A DNA stretch of 64,000 nt from Streptomyces sp. CBMA29 (GTDB lineage: Bacteria > Actinomycetota > Actinomycetes > Streptomycetales > Streptomycetaceae): the NCBI RefSeq assembly GCF_014596445.1, contig NZ_MECL01000179.1, positions 26,039-90,038 on the forward strand, given 5' to 3'. Position numbers and translations under genes: made by a program. Under the pieces are notes generated by a model. That model saw only the letters and a list, made by a program, of their open reading frames with translations. It did no database searches and had not been told where the DNA came from. Positions 28,328-36,290 of this stretch are shown in pieces (positions within the stretch are counted from its first letter, which is position 1; the number at the start of each line of letters is the position of its first letter).

Positions 28328-28698
28328 TGCGGATACACCTCTCCGTAAGAGAACTCGGCGTCCAGGAAGCGGGTGAGGACGTGCGGCTCCACGACAGTGC
28401 CTTGGGGGCCCTGCCGACTTTCCAACGTTAGAAACCTGGACCGGGAGCATGAAACCAGCAGGCTTCAGCGCCGTCCACCCTCCGCGCAAAGTTTGTGAAA
28501 AATCGAGCGGCCCGATCACACAAAGCACTGGCCGCCACATGAGGCACAGGGGAGGCACGGGCGGTGCGGACGGCGCAGACGCGCGGGCATACGAGGGCCG
28601 CACGGCGGCTCTCCGGCCGGGCGCCGTCCCTGCCGGAGCTCGCCGCCGCCTCCTTCCCGGATCTTTGCATCGTTAGAAAAAGTGCGGCAAAACGGCCC
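28328..28698. other. Upstream region of the GH2 gene
   Basis: 371 nt without a gene, between pepN and the GH2 gene on the same strand. It contains two related motifs sharing the half-site CGTTAGAAA (28426-28434 and 28671-28679). Confidence 0.55.
28419..28434. promoter_or_regulatory. Operator-like imperfect palindrome
   Basis: TTTCCAACGTTAGAAA: 16-bp palindrome with one mismatched pair and the central CG typical of LacI-family sites, about 95 bp upstream of the GH2 start. Confidence 0.5.
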
Positions 28699-31290
28699 TC
28701 AGACCCGGTGTGCGAGGGCGCGGCGGAGGTCGTCCAGGCCGTCGGCGAGGTGACGGCGCATGGGCGGGACCAGGTCGGTACGCGCGAGGCATTCCTCGGC
28801 CGCGCGTACCGTGTCGGCGTCGGCCGCACCGACCGGGAACAGCGCCCGGCTCAACGCCTGGACCACCGCGCCGCCGCGCTCACCGGCCGCGGGAAGTTGC
28901 TCGAAGTACCGTCGCACGTAAGCCTGTTGAATTCGCGGCGCGCCCGAGCGCCAGAAGCCCTCGGCGGTCGCCACGAGCTGATGATTGGTCAGCTCACCCG
29001 GCGCGAAGAGCAGGTGCCAGGCGCGCTCCTTGGCGGCGTCGTCCGGGAGCGCGGCGCGGGCTCGGGCCGCGCCCACCTCGCTGACGTTGCCGGGGTCGGC
29101 CGCCAGTTCGGCCGCGATCCGCTCCTCGTCGGCCGCCCCGGCCGCCGCCAGCCGGGCCAGTGCCGACCAGCGCAGGTCGGCGTCGAAAGCGAGGCCGTCC
29201 GGTACGCCGTCGCCCGCCAACCAGCCCTGAAGCCGCGCGAGTTGCGTGGCACCGGACGCCGTGGCGACGGCCGTGCGCAGGGCGGCCAGCCGCAGGCCCT
29301 CGCCCGTGGTCGCGGCCGGGCGGGCCAGGACCGTACGGGCGGTGTCGCCGAGCCGGGCGAGCGCGGCGGGCCGGTCGGCGGGGGCGAGGTAGCGGCCGAT
29401 GACGTGGTCGGCGGCGAAGGCCAGCACCGCCTCGACGACGCAGTCCGAGGTCTCGCCCGGCAGGTGCGCGGCGACCAGGTCCAGGTAGTCGGCGGCCGAC
29501 GCCTCGGCGCCGCGCGTCAGGTCGCGGAGGTGTTCCCACAGGACGGCGCGGGCCAGTTCGTCCGTGACGGCCGACAGCGAGGCGGCGACGGTGGCCGCGG
29601 AGTGCGCGTCCAGGCGCAGCCGCGCCCAGGTGAAGTCGCCGTCGTTGGGCAGCAACAGGGCGGGGCGCGGGGCGCCGGACAGTTCGGGCAGCGGCGTACG
29701 GCCGCCCGGCGCGACCTCCACGTCCAGCCGTCGGCGCGGGACGACCGCCGCGCCGTCCCGGTCGTACACGCCGACGCGTACGCGGTGCGGGCGGGTGCCG
29801 TCGTTGACGAGCACGGCGGAGGTCAGGACTCCGGGTGCCGCGCCGGGTACCGTATCGGCCCCGGCCTCGACCTCGACCTCGGCCCCAGCCCCGGTCCCGG
29901 TCCCGGCCCCGGCCTCGATCTCGACCTCGACCTCGATGCGCAGCGTGTCCACGCCGGTCGTCCGCAGCCAGTCGTCGGCCCAGCCGGACAGGTCAGGTCC
30001 CTGTGCGCCCGCCGGGCCGGCCGGGAGGGCGAGCGCGGCGAGGAAGTCCTGGAGGTTCGCGTTGCCCCAACGGTGCGCGGCGAAGTATCTGTTGAGCCCG
30101 GCGAAGAACGCCTCGTCGCCCATCCAGTGCACGAGCTGGTGCAGTGCGGAGGCACCCTTGGCGTACGAGATGCCGTCGAAGGCGGACAGTGCCTCGGCCG
30201 CGGACGCGGCTCCGGTGGCGGCGACGGGGTGGGTGGTGGGGCGCTCGTCGGCGTCGTAACCCCAGCTCTTCCGGCGGGAGAAGAGCGTCCAGGCGCTGTC
30301 GTAGCGGGTGGATTCGGCGGCGATGCGGTAGCCGAGCACCTCGGCGAAGGACTCGTTGAGCCAGACGTCCTCCCACCAGGCCAGGGTGACGAGGTTGCCG
30401 AACCACATGTGGGACATCTCGTGGCACACCACGACCGCGCGCAGCGCGCGTTGCGTGTCGGTCGGCGCGGACCGGAACAGCATCTCGTCCTGGAAGAGGA
30501 CACAGGCCGGATTCTCCATCGCGGCCCAGTTGAGCTCGGGCATGAACACCTGGTCGTAGCCGCCGAAGGGGTAGCGCTCCTCGAACAGCCCGTGCAGCCG
30601 GTCGAAGCTCGCTCGTGTCACCGCGAACAAGTCCGGTGCCTCACGGTCGAGTTCGGCGGCCAGCGAGCGCCGCGCGTACAACCCGAGCGGGATGCCGTCG
30701 TGTTCGGCGCGCACCGCGTACAGCGGCCCGGCGGCCACGGCGACCAGGTAGCAGGAGATCGGGCCGACCGGTGCGATCTCCCAGCGCCCGTCGTCGAGTC
30801 GGGACGACCGGCCGTTGCCGACCACCGTCCAGCCGTCCGGCGCGGTCACCGTGAAGGTGAACGGCGCCTTCAGGTCCGGCTGATCGAAGCAGGCGAAGAG
30901 CTTCGAGGCCAGGTCGGGCGCGCACGCGGAGTACACATAGACGGCGCCGTCCGCCGGGTCGGTGAAGCGGTGCAGCCCTTCCGCCGTACGCGAGTACGCC
31001 ATGTCGGCCTCGACCAGCAGCTCGTTGTCCGCCGCCAGGTCCGCCAACTCCAGCCGGTTGTCGGCGTGTTCCGCCAGGTCGAGCGGTCTGCCGTTCAACT
31101 CGGCGCGCAGCAGCGTCTCCGGCTGGATCTCCACGAAGGTCGCCGCGCCCGGCTCCGCGCAGCCGAACCGGATCGTGGTCGTGCTGCGGAAGAGACGGTC
31201 GCCGCGCGTCACGTCGAGGGCGACGGCGTACGACCGTACGTCGAGCAGGGCGGCGCGGACGACGGCTTCGGTACGCAGGAGGGGTCGCAT
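28699..31290 (-). CDS. pepN: Aminopeptidase N (M1 family)
   Basis: 863 residues, normal length for actinobacterial PepN. The M1 exopeptidase motif reads AAMEN rather than GAMEN, and the zinc site HEMSHMWFGN with downstream WLNESFAE (about residues 290-314) is intact, giving HExxH-18-E. The C-terminal helical ERAP1-like domain is present. Cytoplasmic enzyme releasing N-terminal residues from peptides. An unusual Glu/Val/Gly/Ala/Thr-rich stretch (about residues 449-478) interrupts the hinge before the C-terminal domain. Confidence 0.93.
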   Translation of the reverse strand: MRPLLRTEAVVRAALLDVRSYAVALDVTRGDRLFRSTTTIRFGCAEPGAATFVEIQPETLLRAELNGRPLDLAEHADNRLELADLAADNELLVEADMAYSRTAEGLHRFTDPADGAVYVYSACAPDLASKLFACFDQPDLKAPFTFTVTAPDGWTVVGNGRSSRLDDGRWEIAPVGPISCYLVAVAAGPLYAVRAEHDGIPLGLYARRSLAAELDREAPDLFAVTRASFDRLHGLFEERYPFGGYDQVFMPELNWAAMENPACVLFQDEMLFRSAPTDTQRALRAVVVCHEMSHMWFGNLVTLAWWEDVWLNESFAEVLGYRIAAESTRYDSAWTLFSRRKSWGYDADERPTTHPVAATGAASAAEALSAFDGISYAKGASALHQLVHWMGDEAFFAGLNRYFAAHRWGNANLQDFLAALALPAGPAGAQGPDLSGWADDWLRTTGVDTLRIEVEVEIEAGAGTGTGAGAEVEVEAGADTVPGAAPGVLTSAVLVNDGTRPHRVRVGVYDRDGAAVVPRRRLDVEVAPGGRTPLPELSGAPRPALLLPNDGDFTWARLRLDAHSAATVAASLSAVTDELARAVLWEHLRDLTRGAEASAADYLDLVAAHLPGETSDCVVEAVLAFAADHVIGRYLAPADRPAALARLGDTARTVLARPAATTGEGLRLAALRTAVATASGATQLARLQGWLAGDGVPDGLAFDADLRWSALARLAAAGAADEERIAAELAADPGNVSEVGAARARAALPDDAAKERAWHLLFAPGELTNHQLVATAEGFWRSGAPRIQQAYVRRYFEQLPAAGERGGAVVQALSRALFPVGAADADTVRAAEECLARTDLVPPMRRHLADGLDDLRRALAHRV
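29856..29944. repeat. Low-complexity insert within pepN
   Basis: Imperfect 6-12 bp repeats (CTCGACCTCG and GGTCCC/GGCCCC types) encode an acidic EVEVE and GAGTGTGAG run in pepN. This looks like in-frame repeat slippage. Confidence 0.75.
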
Positions 31291-31470
31291 CTACGGCATG
31301 CTGTCGCAGCTCCGCACGTCGGACAACGGGTTGGGGGGCGGTGCGGTTGCGCCGAGCGCGAAGCCGGGGCGGCACCGGGGGAGACCCCCATGGCCCGAAC
31401 CCCCGTACCGCGCGCGGCCCCCGTACTCCCGCTGACCCGTACTCCCGCTGTCCCGTACCGCGTACGCCGC

Positions 31471-32052
31471 TCAGCCCATGGTCTTGGCGCCGTCCAACGA
31501 CTCGCGGATGATGTCCGCGTGACCGGCGTGCTGCGCGGTCTCGGCGATGATGTGCAGCAGCACCCGCCGCGCCGACCAGCGCGCGCCCGGCTCGAACCAG
31601 GGCGCCTGCGGGAGCGGGTGGGAGACGTCCAAGTCGGGCAGTGCCGCGATCAGTTCGTCGGTCGCGCGGGCCTGCTGCTCGTACGCCTCCAGTACCCCGG
31701 CCAGCGTCTCGCCGGGCAGCAGCCGGAATTCGTCGGCCCGCCGCTCCCAGTCGGCCTCGGTCATGGCCGTCGCGTCCCCCAACGCCGACGGACCCGCCAC
31801 GATGAAGTCCGTCCAGCCCCGCTCCCCCGCCGACACGTGCTTGATCAGGCCGCCCAGACACAGCTCGCTGACGGTCGTCCGCTGCCGCGCCTGCTCGTCG
31901 GTGAGGTCCCGCGTGGTGACGCGCAGGAAGTGCCGGTGCTGGGCGAGCACCGCCAGCAGGTCCGCCCGCTCACCGGTCACGGCCCCGGCCGCCGCCTCCG
32001 CGGCGCCCGACGCCGTGCTCCCCGCCGCCTCCGCCTTCATCGTCTCGCTCAT
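31471..32052 (-). CDS. DinB-family protein
   Basis: 193 residues. Four-helix-bundle DinB/YfiT type with the metal-ligand histidines in place: LGGLIKHVSAGERGW (first His) and ARRVLLHIIAETAQHAGHADIIRE (HxxxxxxxHAGH). These enzymes are mostly uncharacterised metal-dependent thiol transferases or hydrolases. ATG 32052 chosen with AAGGG upstream; a short Ala-rich N-terminal extension precedes the domain. Confidence 0.85.
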   Translation of the reverse strand: MSETMKAEAAGSTASGAAEAAAGAVTGERADLLAVLAQHRHFLRVTTRDLTDEQARQRTTVSELCLGGLIKHVSAGERGWTDFIVAGPSALGDATAMTEADWERRADEFRLLPGETLAGVLEAYEQQARATDELIAALPDLDVSHPLPQAPWFEPGARWSARRVLLHIIAETAQHAGHADIIRESLDGAKTMG

Positions 32053-32221
32053 GATCCACACCCTTCGCAGTGCCGCCTGGTTCCTCGGTCATCACCACAG
32101 TAGAAGCCGATGCGGTCAGCTTCTGTCCGCATTGACGGCGGTCCGCGGGTTCGGTTTCTCCGCTGGTCAGGACCCTTTCAGGGACGGGCGCCGACGGTGT
32201 GGCCGGCCGGACCCAGGCCGT

Positions 32222-33145
32222 CTACGAACGCCCGCCCCCGGCAGCCCTGTTGACGACGGCGTTGAGCGCGCCGAAGTCCACGCCGTGCGCCATCCCGAAG
32301 TACGTTCCCCCGCCGAGCAGTTCGGCGGCGGCGCGCTCGGCGGCGCCGTAGGCGGCCTGGGCCAGGGCGGTGCCGACGCTGATCCGACGGACGCCGACGG
32401 CGGAGAATTCGGCCACCGACGGCGAGCCAGGACCGGCCATGACGTTGACGGGCAGCGGGCTGTCGCGGACGAGGGCGGCCACGGCGGGCAGGTCGACGAG
32501 ACCGGGGACGAAGATGCTGTCGGCGCCGGCTTCGGCGTACGCGTGCGCGCGGGACAGGACGTGTGCGGCCCGGTCGTGCGGGTCGCCGATGCCGAAGAGG
32601 AAGACGTCGGTGCGCGCGTTGATCCACAGGTTGGGGACGCCCGCGTCCTCGGCGGCGGAGCGGGCGGCGCGCAGCCGTACGGACTGGGCGGCGGTGTCGT
32701 GCAGCGGGCCGCCCGGCGCGAGGGAGTCCTCCAGGTTGACGCCGACGGCTCCGGCCGCGACCACCGCGCGGACGGTGGCCGCCACGTCGTCGGCCCCGGG
32801 GCCGTAACCGCCCTCGATGTCGGCGGTCACCGGTACGTCGACCGCGCGCACGATACGGCCGACCGACGCGGCCATCTCCTCGCGCGTGAGCCCGTGGCCG
32901 TCGGGGCGACCGGCCGACCACGCGACACCGCCGCTGGTGGTGGCGACGGCGGGGGCACCGGCCCGCGCGATGAGCGCGGCGCTCGCGGCGTCCCACGCGT
33001 TCGGCAGGACGAGGGCGCGGCCCCCGGAGACGGCGGGCGTCCCCAACGCCCCAGCGGGCTGGGCCGGTTCATGCGCTTCGTGCGCTTCGTGCGCTTCGTG
33101 CAGTGAGCGAAGGACCTCTGCGAGGGTCCACTGGGCGGTCGTCAT
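32222..33145 (-). CDS. Isocitrate lyase/PEP mutase superfamily protein
   Basis: 307 residues, TIM barrel of the ICL/PEPM group: LVLPNAWDAASAALIARAG (N-terminal motif), VTADIEGGYG (metal-binding Asp-Glu), GVNLEDS, INARTDVFL and GADSIFVPGL. The Cys-containing loop of true isocitrate lyases is not seen, so a PEP-mutase-like or carboxyvinyl-phosphonate/2-methylisocitrate-lyase-like role is more likely, but the reaction is unknown. ATG 33145 has AAGGAC 6 nt upstream. A short HEA repeat lies near the N-terminus. Confidence 0.85.
   Translation of the reverse strand: MTTAQWTLAEVLRSLHEAHEAHEAHEPAQPAGALGTPAVSGGRALVLPNAWDAASAALIARAGAPAVATTSGGVAWSAGRPDGHGLTREEMAASVGRIVRAVDVPVTADIEGGYGPGADDVAATVRAVVAAGAVGVNLEDSLAPGGPLHDTAAQSVRLRAARSAAEDAGVPNLWINARTDVFLFGIGDPHDRAAHVLSRAHAYAEAGADSIFVPGLVDLPAVAALVRDSPLPVNVMAGPGSPSVAEFSAVGVRRISVGTALAQAAYGAAERAAAELLGGGTYFGMAHGVDFGALNAVVNRAAGGGRS
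33073..33099. repeat. 9-bp in-frame tandem repeat
   Basis: Three copies of GCGCTTCGT plus a degenerate fourth inside the PEP-mutase-family gene, encoding HEA repeats. Confidence 0.85.
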
Positions 33146-33462
33146 GCGTCTGTCCTTCACACGGAGGTGAGCACTGGTCCGGACGACCGGATACGTCGTC
33201 CCGATCCAGTTCTACGCACTCCCCCGCCGGGACTCCGGCCACATCCGGACACGCTGCCACTCACCCCGGGGAGCCCGGGGCGGGCGGAACGGGCGGGGCG
33301 GGCGGAACGGGCGGCGGAAGCGGATCGGAAGCGGTCCGGTTCTGGCCGGGGAAGCGGCGGCACTGGTCGCATCTGAGGTGTCAACAGCCCTTCCGCGCAG
33401 GCGCGTACGCCAGCGTGCCGAGCGGAATCGGGCGCACACCGCACCGACCGTTGGAGTGGTCC

Positions 33463-33840
33463 ATGAGCGACCCCGGACTGCCGTCCCCCGACCCGAATCC
33501 GTACCCGTATCCCAGACCCGCCGACCTGCCGACGCCGCCATCGGCGCCTCCGTCCGCACCCGCGCCCGCGCCCGTCCCGGGTTCCGCGCAGGTGCACGCG
33601 CCCGGTCCGACGCCGTACCGCCACGTGGGCCTGATACCGAGCGCCGGGCCCGCGCGCGGGTGGGGGCTCGTCGTCGCCGCGGCGCCCCTGTTGCTGATCG
33701 CGCTGATCGCCCTCGTCGCCGGCTCGGCGCTGAACCCGACGAGCGGCCTCACCTCCGGTGCGCGGACCGGCGTCGGCTCCGTCCACGGCGCGCCCGCACA
33801 CAGGGCCGCCGCCAACGCCCCCTTGAGAGCGGAGCGCTGA
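33463..33840 (+). CDS. Pro-rich single-pass membrane protein, first gene of the TIR operon
   Basis: 125 residues. A Pro-rich cytoplasmic segment (about 1-62), one TM helix (GWGLVVAAAPLLLIALIALVAG, about 66-88) and a short Gly/Ala tail. ATG with GGAG 7 nt upstream. The stop is 6 nt before the next ATG, so it is co-transcribed with the large membrane protein and the TIR-like gene. No homologous family recognised; the layout suggests an accessory or sensor subunit. Confidence 0.7.
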   Translation: MSDPGLPSPDPNPYPYPRPADLPTPPSAPPSAPAPAPVPGSAQVHAPGPTPYRHVGLIPSAGPARGWGLVVAAAPLLLIALIALVAGSALNPTSGLTSGARTGVGSVHGAPAHRAAANAPLRAER

Positions 33841-33846
33841 GCCGCC

Positions 33847-35466
33847 ATGACCGTCACCCAGACCCTGCTCCCGCACCCCGCCGAGCCCCCGCAGGCACCG
33901 CCGGTGTCCCGCGCGTACGCCCGTACGAAGGCGACCCGTCTGCTGTCGGCGGGCACGTACCTCGACCCCGTCTACCGCACCACCGTCATCAGGGAGTTGC
34001 TGCGCAACCGCTTCCGCGTGGTCGCGCCGTCCTACGGCTACGACAACGTGTCCGTCCTCGCGCACGCCCTCGCCGCCCGCCGACTGCGTCGCCTGCAACG
34101 GTGGTTGGGCGCCGGGTCGGTCGTCGCCGCGCTAATCCTGACCGCGAGCGGCGCGCTCGGTCCCGTCCTCGCCGTCCTGCTGGTGTTCTGGGCGCTGTGG
34201 GCGCTGGCGTACCTGCGCCGGATCGTGACCCTGAACATCCTGATGACGCGGCTGAAGGAGACCGGCACCGACGGCGGTTTCGACGGGGCGTACCCGGCGA
34301 ACGCGCGCCTGACCGAGACCATGATCCGCAAGATCGACCGGGAGCAGTCCGCCAGTGACAGCCTGGTCTTCTACGGCGGCTTCCGGCCGTTCGTCGGCGC
34401 GGGCGAACCGCTGCGCGACTGGGCGAACGCCCAACTCCTCATCGGCGCGAAGAAGTTACGGCTCAAGCCCAAGGACCACGAAGGGAAGCGGGACGTCGAG
34501 GGGACGGCGCCGGGTCTCGACACCGACGAGCGGGAGCCGCTCCTGCCGTTCACCGTCGACAAGATCACCGCATACGTCGGCGAGCGGATGGCCGCCGAAC
34601 TGCGCGACGGCGCGAAGCCGGGCGAGCGCATCGAGGGCCTGGCCGTCGAGCGGCGCCGCTTCACCACGGCGATCCGGACCAACGACCGCACCAGCGGCGA
34701 GGGTTGGTCCCGGCTGCCGGGTGTCGGCGACCTGCCGGACCTGCACTGGCGCGAGGACTACGACTCGGCGCGCGAGTACCTCTGCGTGCGGATCGGCTCG
34801 TGGAACGAGGAGTTGGTGACCTCGATCTTCGTCGGCTTCGACCTCAAGGGGAACACGCTCCACACCGAGTTCTACCCGTACGTCCTCGGGCCGCTCGTGG
34901 AGGACTTCCACCTGGTCGACCGGCTGCCGGAAGCCTTCGACGGGCGGCTGGCGGTGCGGGTGGCCTGGGACATGGTCAAGGCGACCCCGCGCTGGGGGTT
35001 CAGCCTGCTGCTGTCACCGCTGCGGCTGCTGCCCGAGCGCTTCCTGCCGTCGCCGCTGCGCTCGCTGGTCCGCCCCGGCCGCCGCGGCCCCAGCTCCATC
35101 CGGATCAGCGGGGGCGTCACCTCGGTCGACAGCAGCGAATTCCGCCTGGGGCGCTACGTGACCAAGTCGGTCAACTGCGGTGCGCTGACCAGCGTGCGCG
35201 AGTTGGCGACGAACGACTACTACCACGCCTTCTTCCAGAAGTCCGACGCCGTGAAGTACACACAGATCGTCGAGCGCCGTCTGCTGGAAATCATCCGCAC
35301 GTTCCTGAACGACCACCATGTGGATCTCACCGACCACGACAGGGCGCAGAACAACATCCTCAACTACGAGGACAAGAGCATGCACGTCTCCGGGGACAAC
35401 AACAGGAATTTCGGCTACGAGTACGCGCCGGACAACGGCGGAACCGCGAACGGCCAGGGGGATTGA
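33847..35466 (+). CDS. Membrane protein with C-terminal motif shared with the TIR protein
   Basis: 539 residues of no family I recognise. A basic N-terminal part (about 20-85) is followed by two hydrophobic helices (about 88-125) and a long cytoplasmic alpha/beta region. A second partly hydrophobic segment around 375-395 may touch the membrane. Residues 508-528 carry the pattern DKxMxVSGxxNxxFGYEYxP, which recurs at the N-terminus of the next protein; the preceding segment is Asn/Asp-rich. Residue 204 is encoded by TTA (34456-34458), predicting bldA-dependent translation. Middle gene of a tight operon (6-nt gap before, 5-nt after). Candidate sensor or partner of the TIR protein. Confidence 0.75.
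   Translation: MTVTQTLLPHPAEPPQAPPVSRAYARTKATRLLSAGTYLDPVYRTTVIRELLRNRFRVVAPSYGYDNVSVLAHALAARRLRRLQRWLGAGSVVAALILTASGALGPVLAVLLVFWALWALAYLRRIVTLNILMTRLKETGTDGGFDGAYPANARLTETMIRKIDREQSASDSLVFYGGFRPFVGAGEPLRDWANAQLLIGAKKLRLKPKDHEGKRDVEGTAPGLDTDEREPLLPFTVDKITAYVGERMAAELRDGAKPGERIEGLAVERRRFTTAIRTNDRTSGEGWSRLPGVGDLPDLHWREDYDSAREYLCVRIGSWNEELVTSIFVGFDLKGNTLHTEFYPYVLGPLVEDFHLVDRLPEAFDGRLAVRVAWDMVKATPRWGFSLLLSPLRLLPERFLPSPLRSLVRPGRRGPSSIRISGGVTSVDSSEFRLGRYVTKSVNCGALTSVRELATNDYYHAFFQKSDAVKYTQIVERRLLEIIRTFLNDHHVDLTDHDRAQNNILNYEDKSMHVSGDNNRNFGYEYAPDNGGTANGQGD
35368..35430 (+). other. Shared peptide motif, copy 1 (C-terminus of membrane protein)
   Basis: Encodes residues 508-528 of the membrane protein; 13 of 21 residues match the copy in the TIR gene. 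Six of those 13 use different synonymous codons, so this is not a recent DNA duplication. Confidence 0.85.
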
Positions 35467-35471
35467 GCGGT

Positions 35472-36173
35472 ATGGGCGACGAAATGGATCACCAGGACAA
35501 GCGCATGACCGTTTCCGGTTCCGGAAATGAGCACTTCGGGTACGAATACCGTCCTGTTCTGGCCGCCGCGCAGGAGACGACCACGGCCGGGACCGCGCGG
35601 CGGGACTCGTCGGAGCGGACGCCGGACGACGGCCTCCGCAGCCGTAACGTCTTCGTCGTGCACGGCCGGGACGAGCAGGCGCGGCTCGCGATGTTCGGGC
35701 TGCTGCGGCGGCTCGACCTGCGCCCGCTGGAGTGGGAGGAGTTGGTGCGGGCGACCGGCAAGACCTCGCCCTACATCGGTGAGGTGATCGCGAACGCGCC
35801 GTCGCTGGCGCGGGCCGCGCTCGTCCTGCTCACCCCGGACGACACCGCCAAGCTGCACCCCGAACTCCTCGGTGACTACGAGCGGGTGGACGAGGTGCAG
35901 TACACCGGGCAGCCCCGGCAGAACGTGCTGATCGAGCTGGGCATGGTGCTGATGGCGTACCGCGCGCGCACGGTCATCGTCGAGGTCGGCCGGCTGCGGC
36001 ACGCCACCGACATCGAGGGCCTCAACGTCATCCGCTTCGACGGCTCCCAGTCGTCGCTGGAGAAGATCGTCGCCCGGCTGAAGGTGGCCGAGTGCCCGGT
36101 GGACGACAGCCGCTCCGACTGGCGCGACACGTCGTACTTCGAGAATCTGTCGGCCTATCGGCGGCTCGCCTGA
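35472..36173 (+). CDS. TIR-like (PF10137-type) nucleotide-binding protein
   Basis: 233 residues. An N-terminal tag (8-28) matches the C-terminus of the upstream membrane protein; after a disordered linker comes a TIR-like domain of the PF10137 group (about 58-190). Diagnostic parts: RNVFVVHGRDEQAR (first strand and loop), LLTPDD, and RQNVLIELGMVLMA, whose Glu155 is the probable NAD-cleaving glutamate. This family occurs as the effector TIR of Pycsar/CBASS-like systems. Here the domain could make a nucleotide signal or deplete NAD. ATG 35472, 5 nt after the upstream stop, with a purine-rich GGGGGA site. A very strong terminator follows. Confidence 0.85.
   Translation: MGDEMDHQDKRMTVSGSGNEHFGYEYRPVLAAAQETTTAGTARRDSSERTPDDGLRSRNVFVVHGRDEQARLAMFGLLRRLDLRPLEWEELVRATGKTSPYIGEVIANAPSLARAALVLLTPDDTAKLHPELLGDYERVDEVQYTGQPRQNVLIELGMVLMAYRARTVIVEVGRLRHATDIEGLNVIRFDGSQSSLEKIVARLKVAECPVDDSRSDWRDTSYFENLSAYRRLA
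35493..35555 (+). other. Shared peptide motif, copy 2 (N-terminus of TIR protein)
   Basis: Encodes residues 8-28 of the TIR-like protein. The V-S-G-x-x-N-x-x-F core resembles RHIM-like and bacterial amyloid-signalling motifs (small residue, Gly, Asn, aromatic), but this is inference. Confidence 0.8.
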
Positions 36174-36219
36174 CCCGCGGCCCGCCGGACACGCAGCGCA
36201 CCGCCTCGCAGGACGAAGC

Positions 36220-36248
36220 AGGGGGCGGCCGGAGACCGGCCGCCCCCT
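36220..36248. terminator. Bidirectional terminator hairpin
   Basis: 13-bp perfect stem (36220-36232 with 36236-36248) with a 3-nt AGA loop, between the convergent TIR operon and the TM-macro gene. Confidence 0.9.
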
Positions 36249-36290
36249 CTCGTACGGCACGCACGCGACACCCGGCACCCGGCACCCGGC

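Noticed and set aside
28564..32103. 1179-residue plus-strand frame over pepN and the DinB gene
   Set aside because: Antisense to two well-supported genes; no domain, no ribosome site.
33847..35466. Known toxin or channel family for the large membrane protein
   Set aside because: The two hydrophobic helices and cytosolic region match no family I can name; left unassigned rather than forced.
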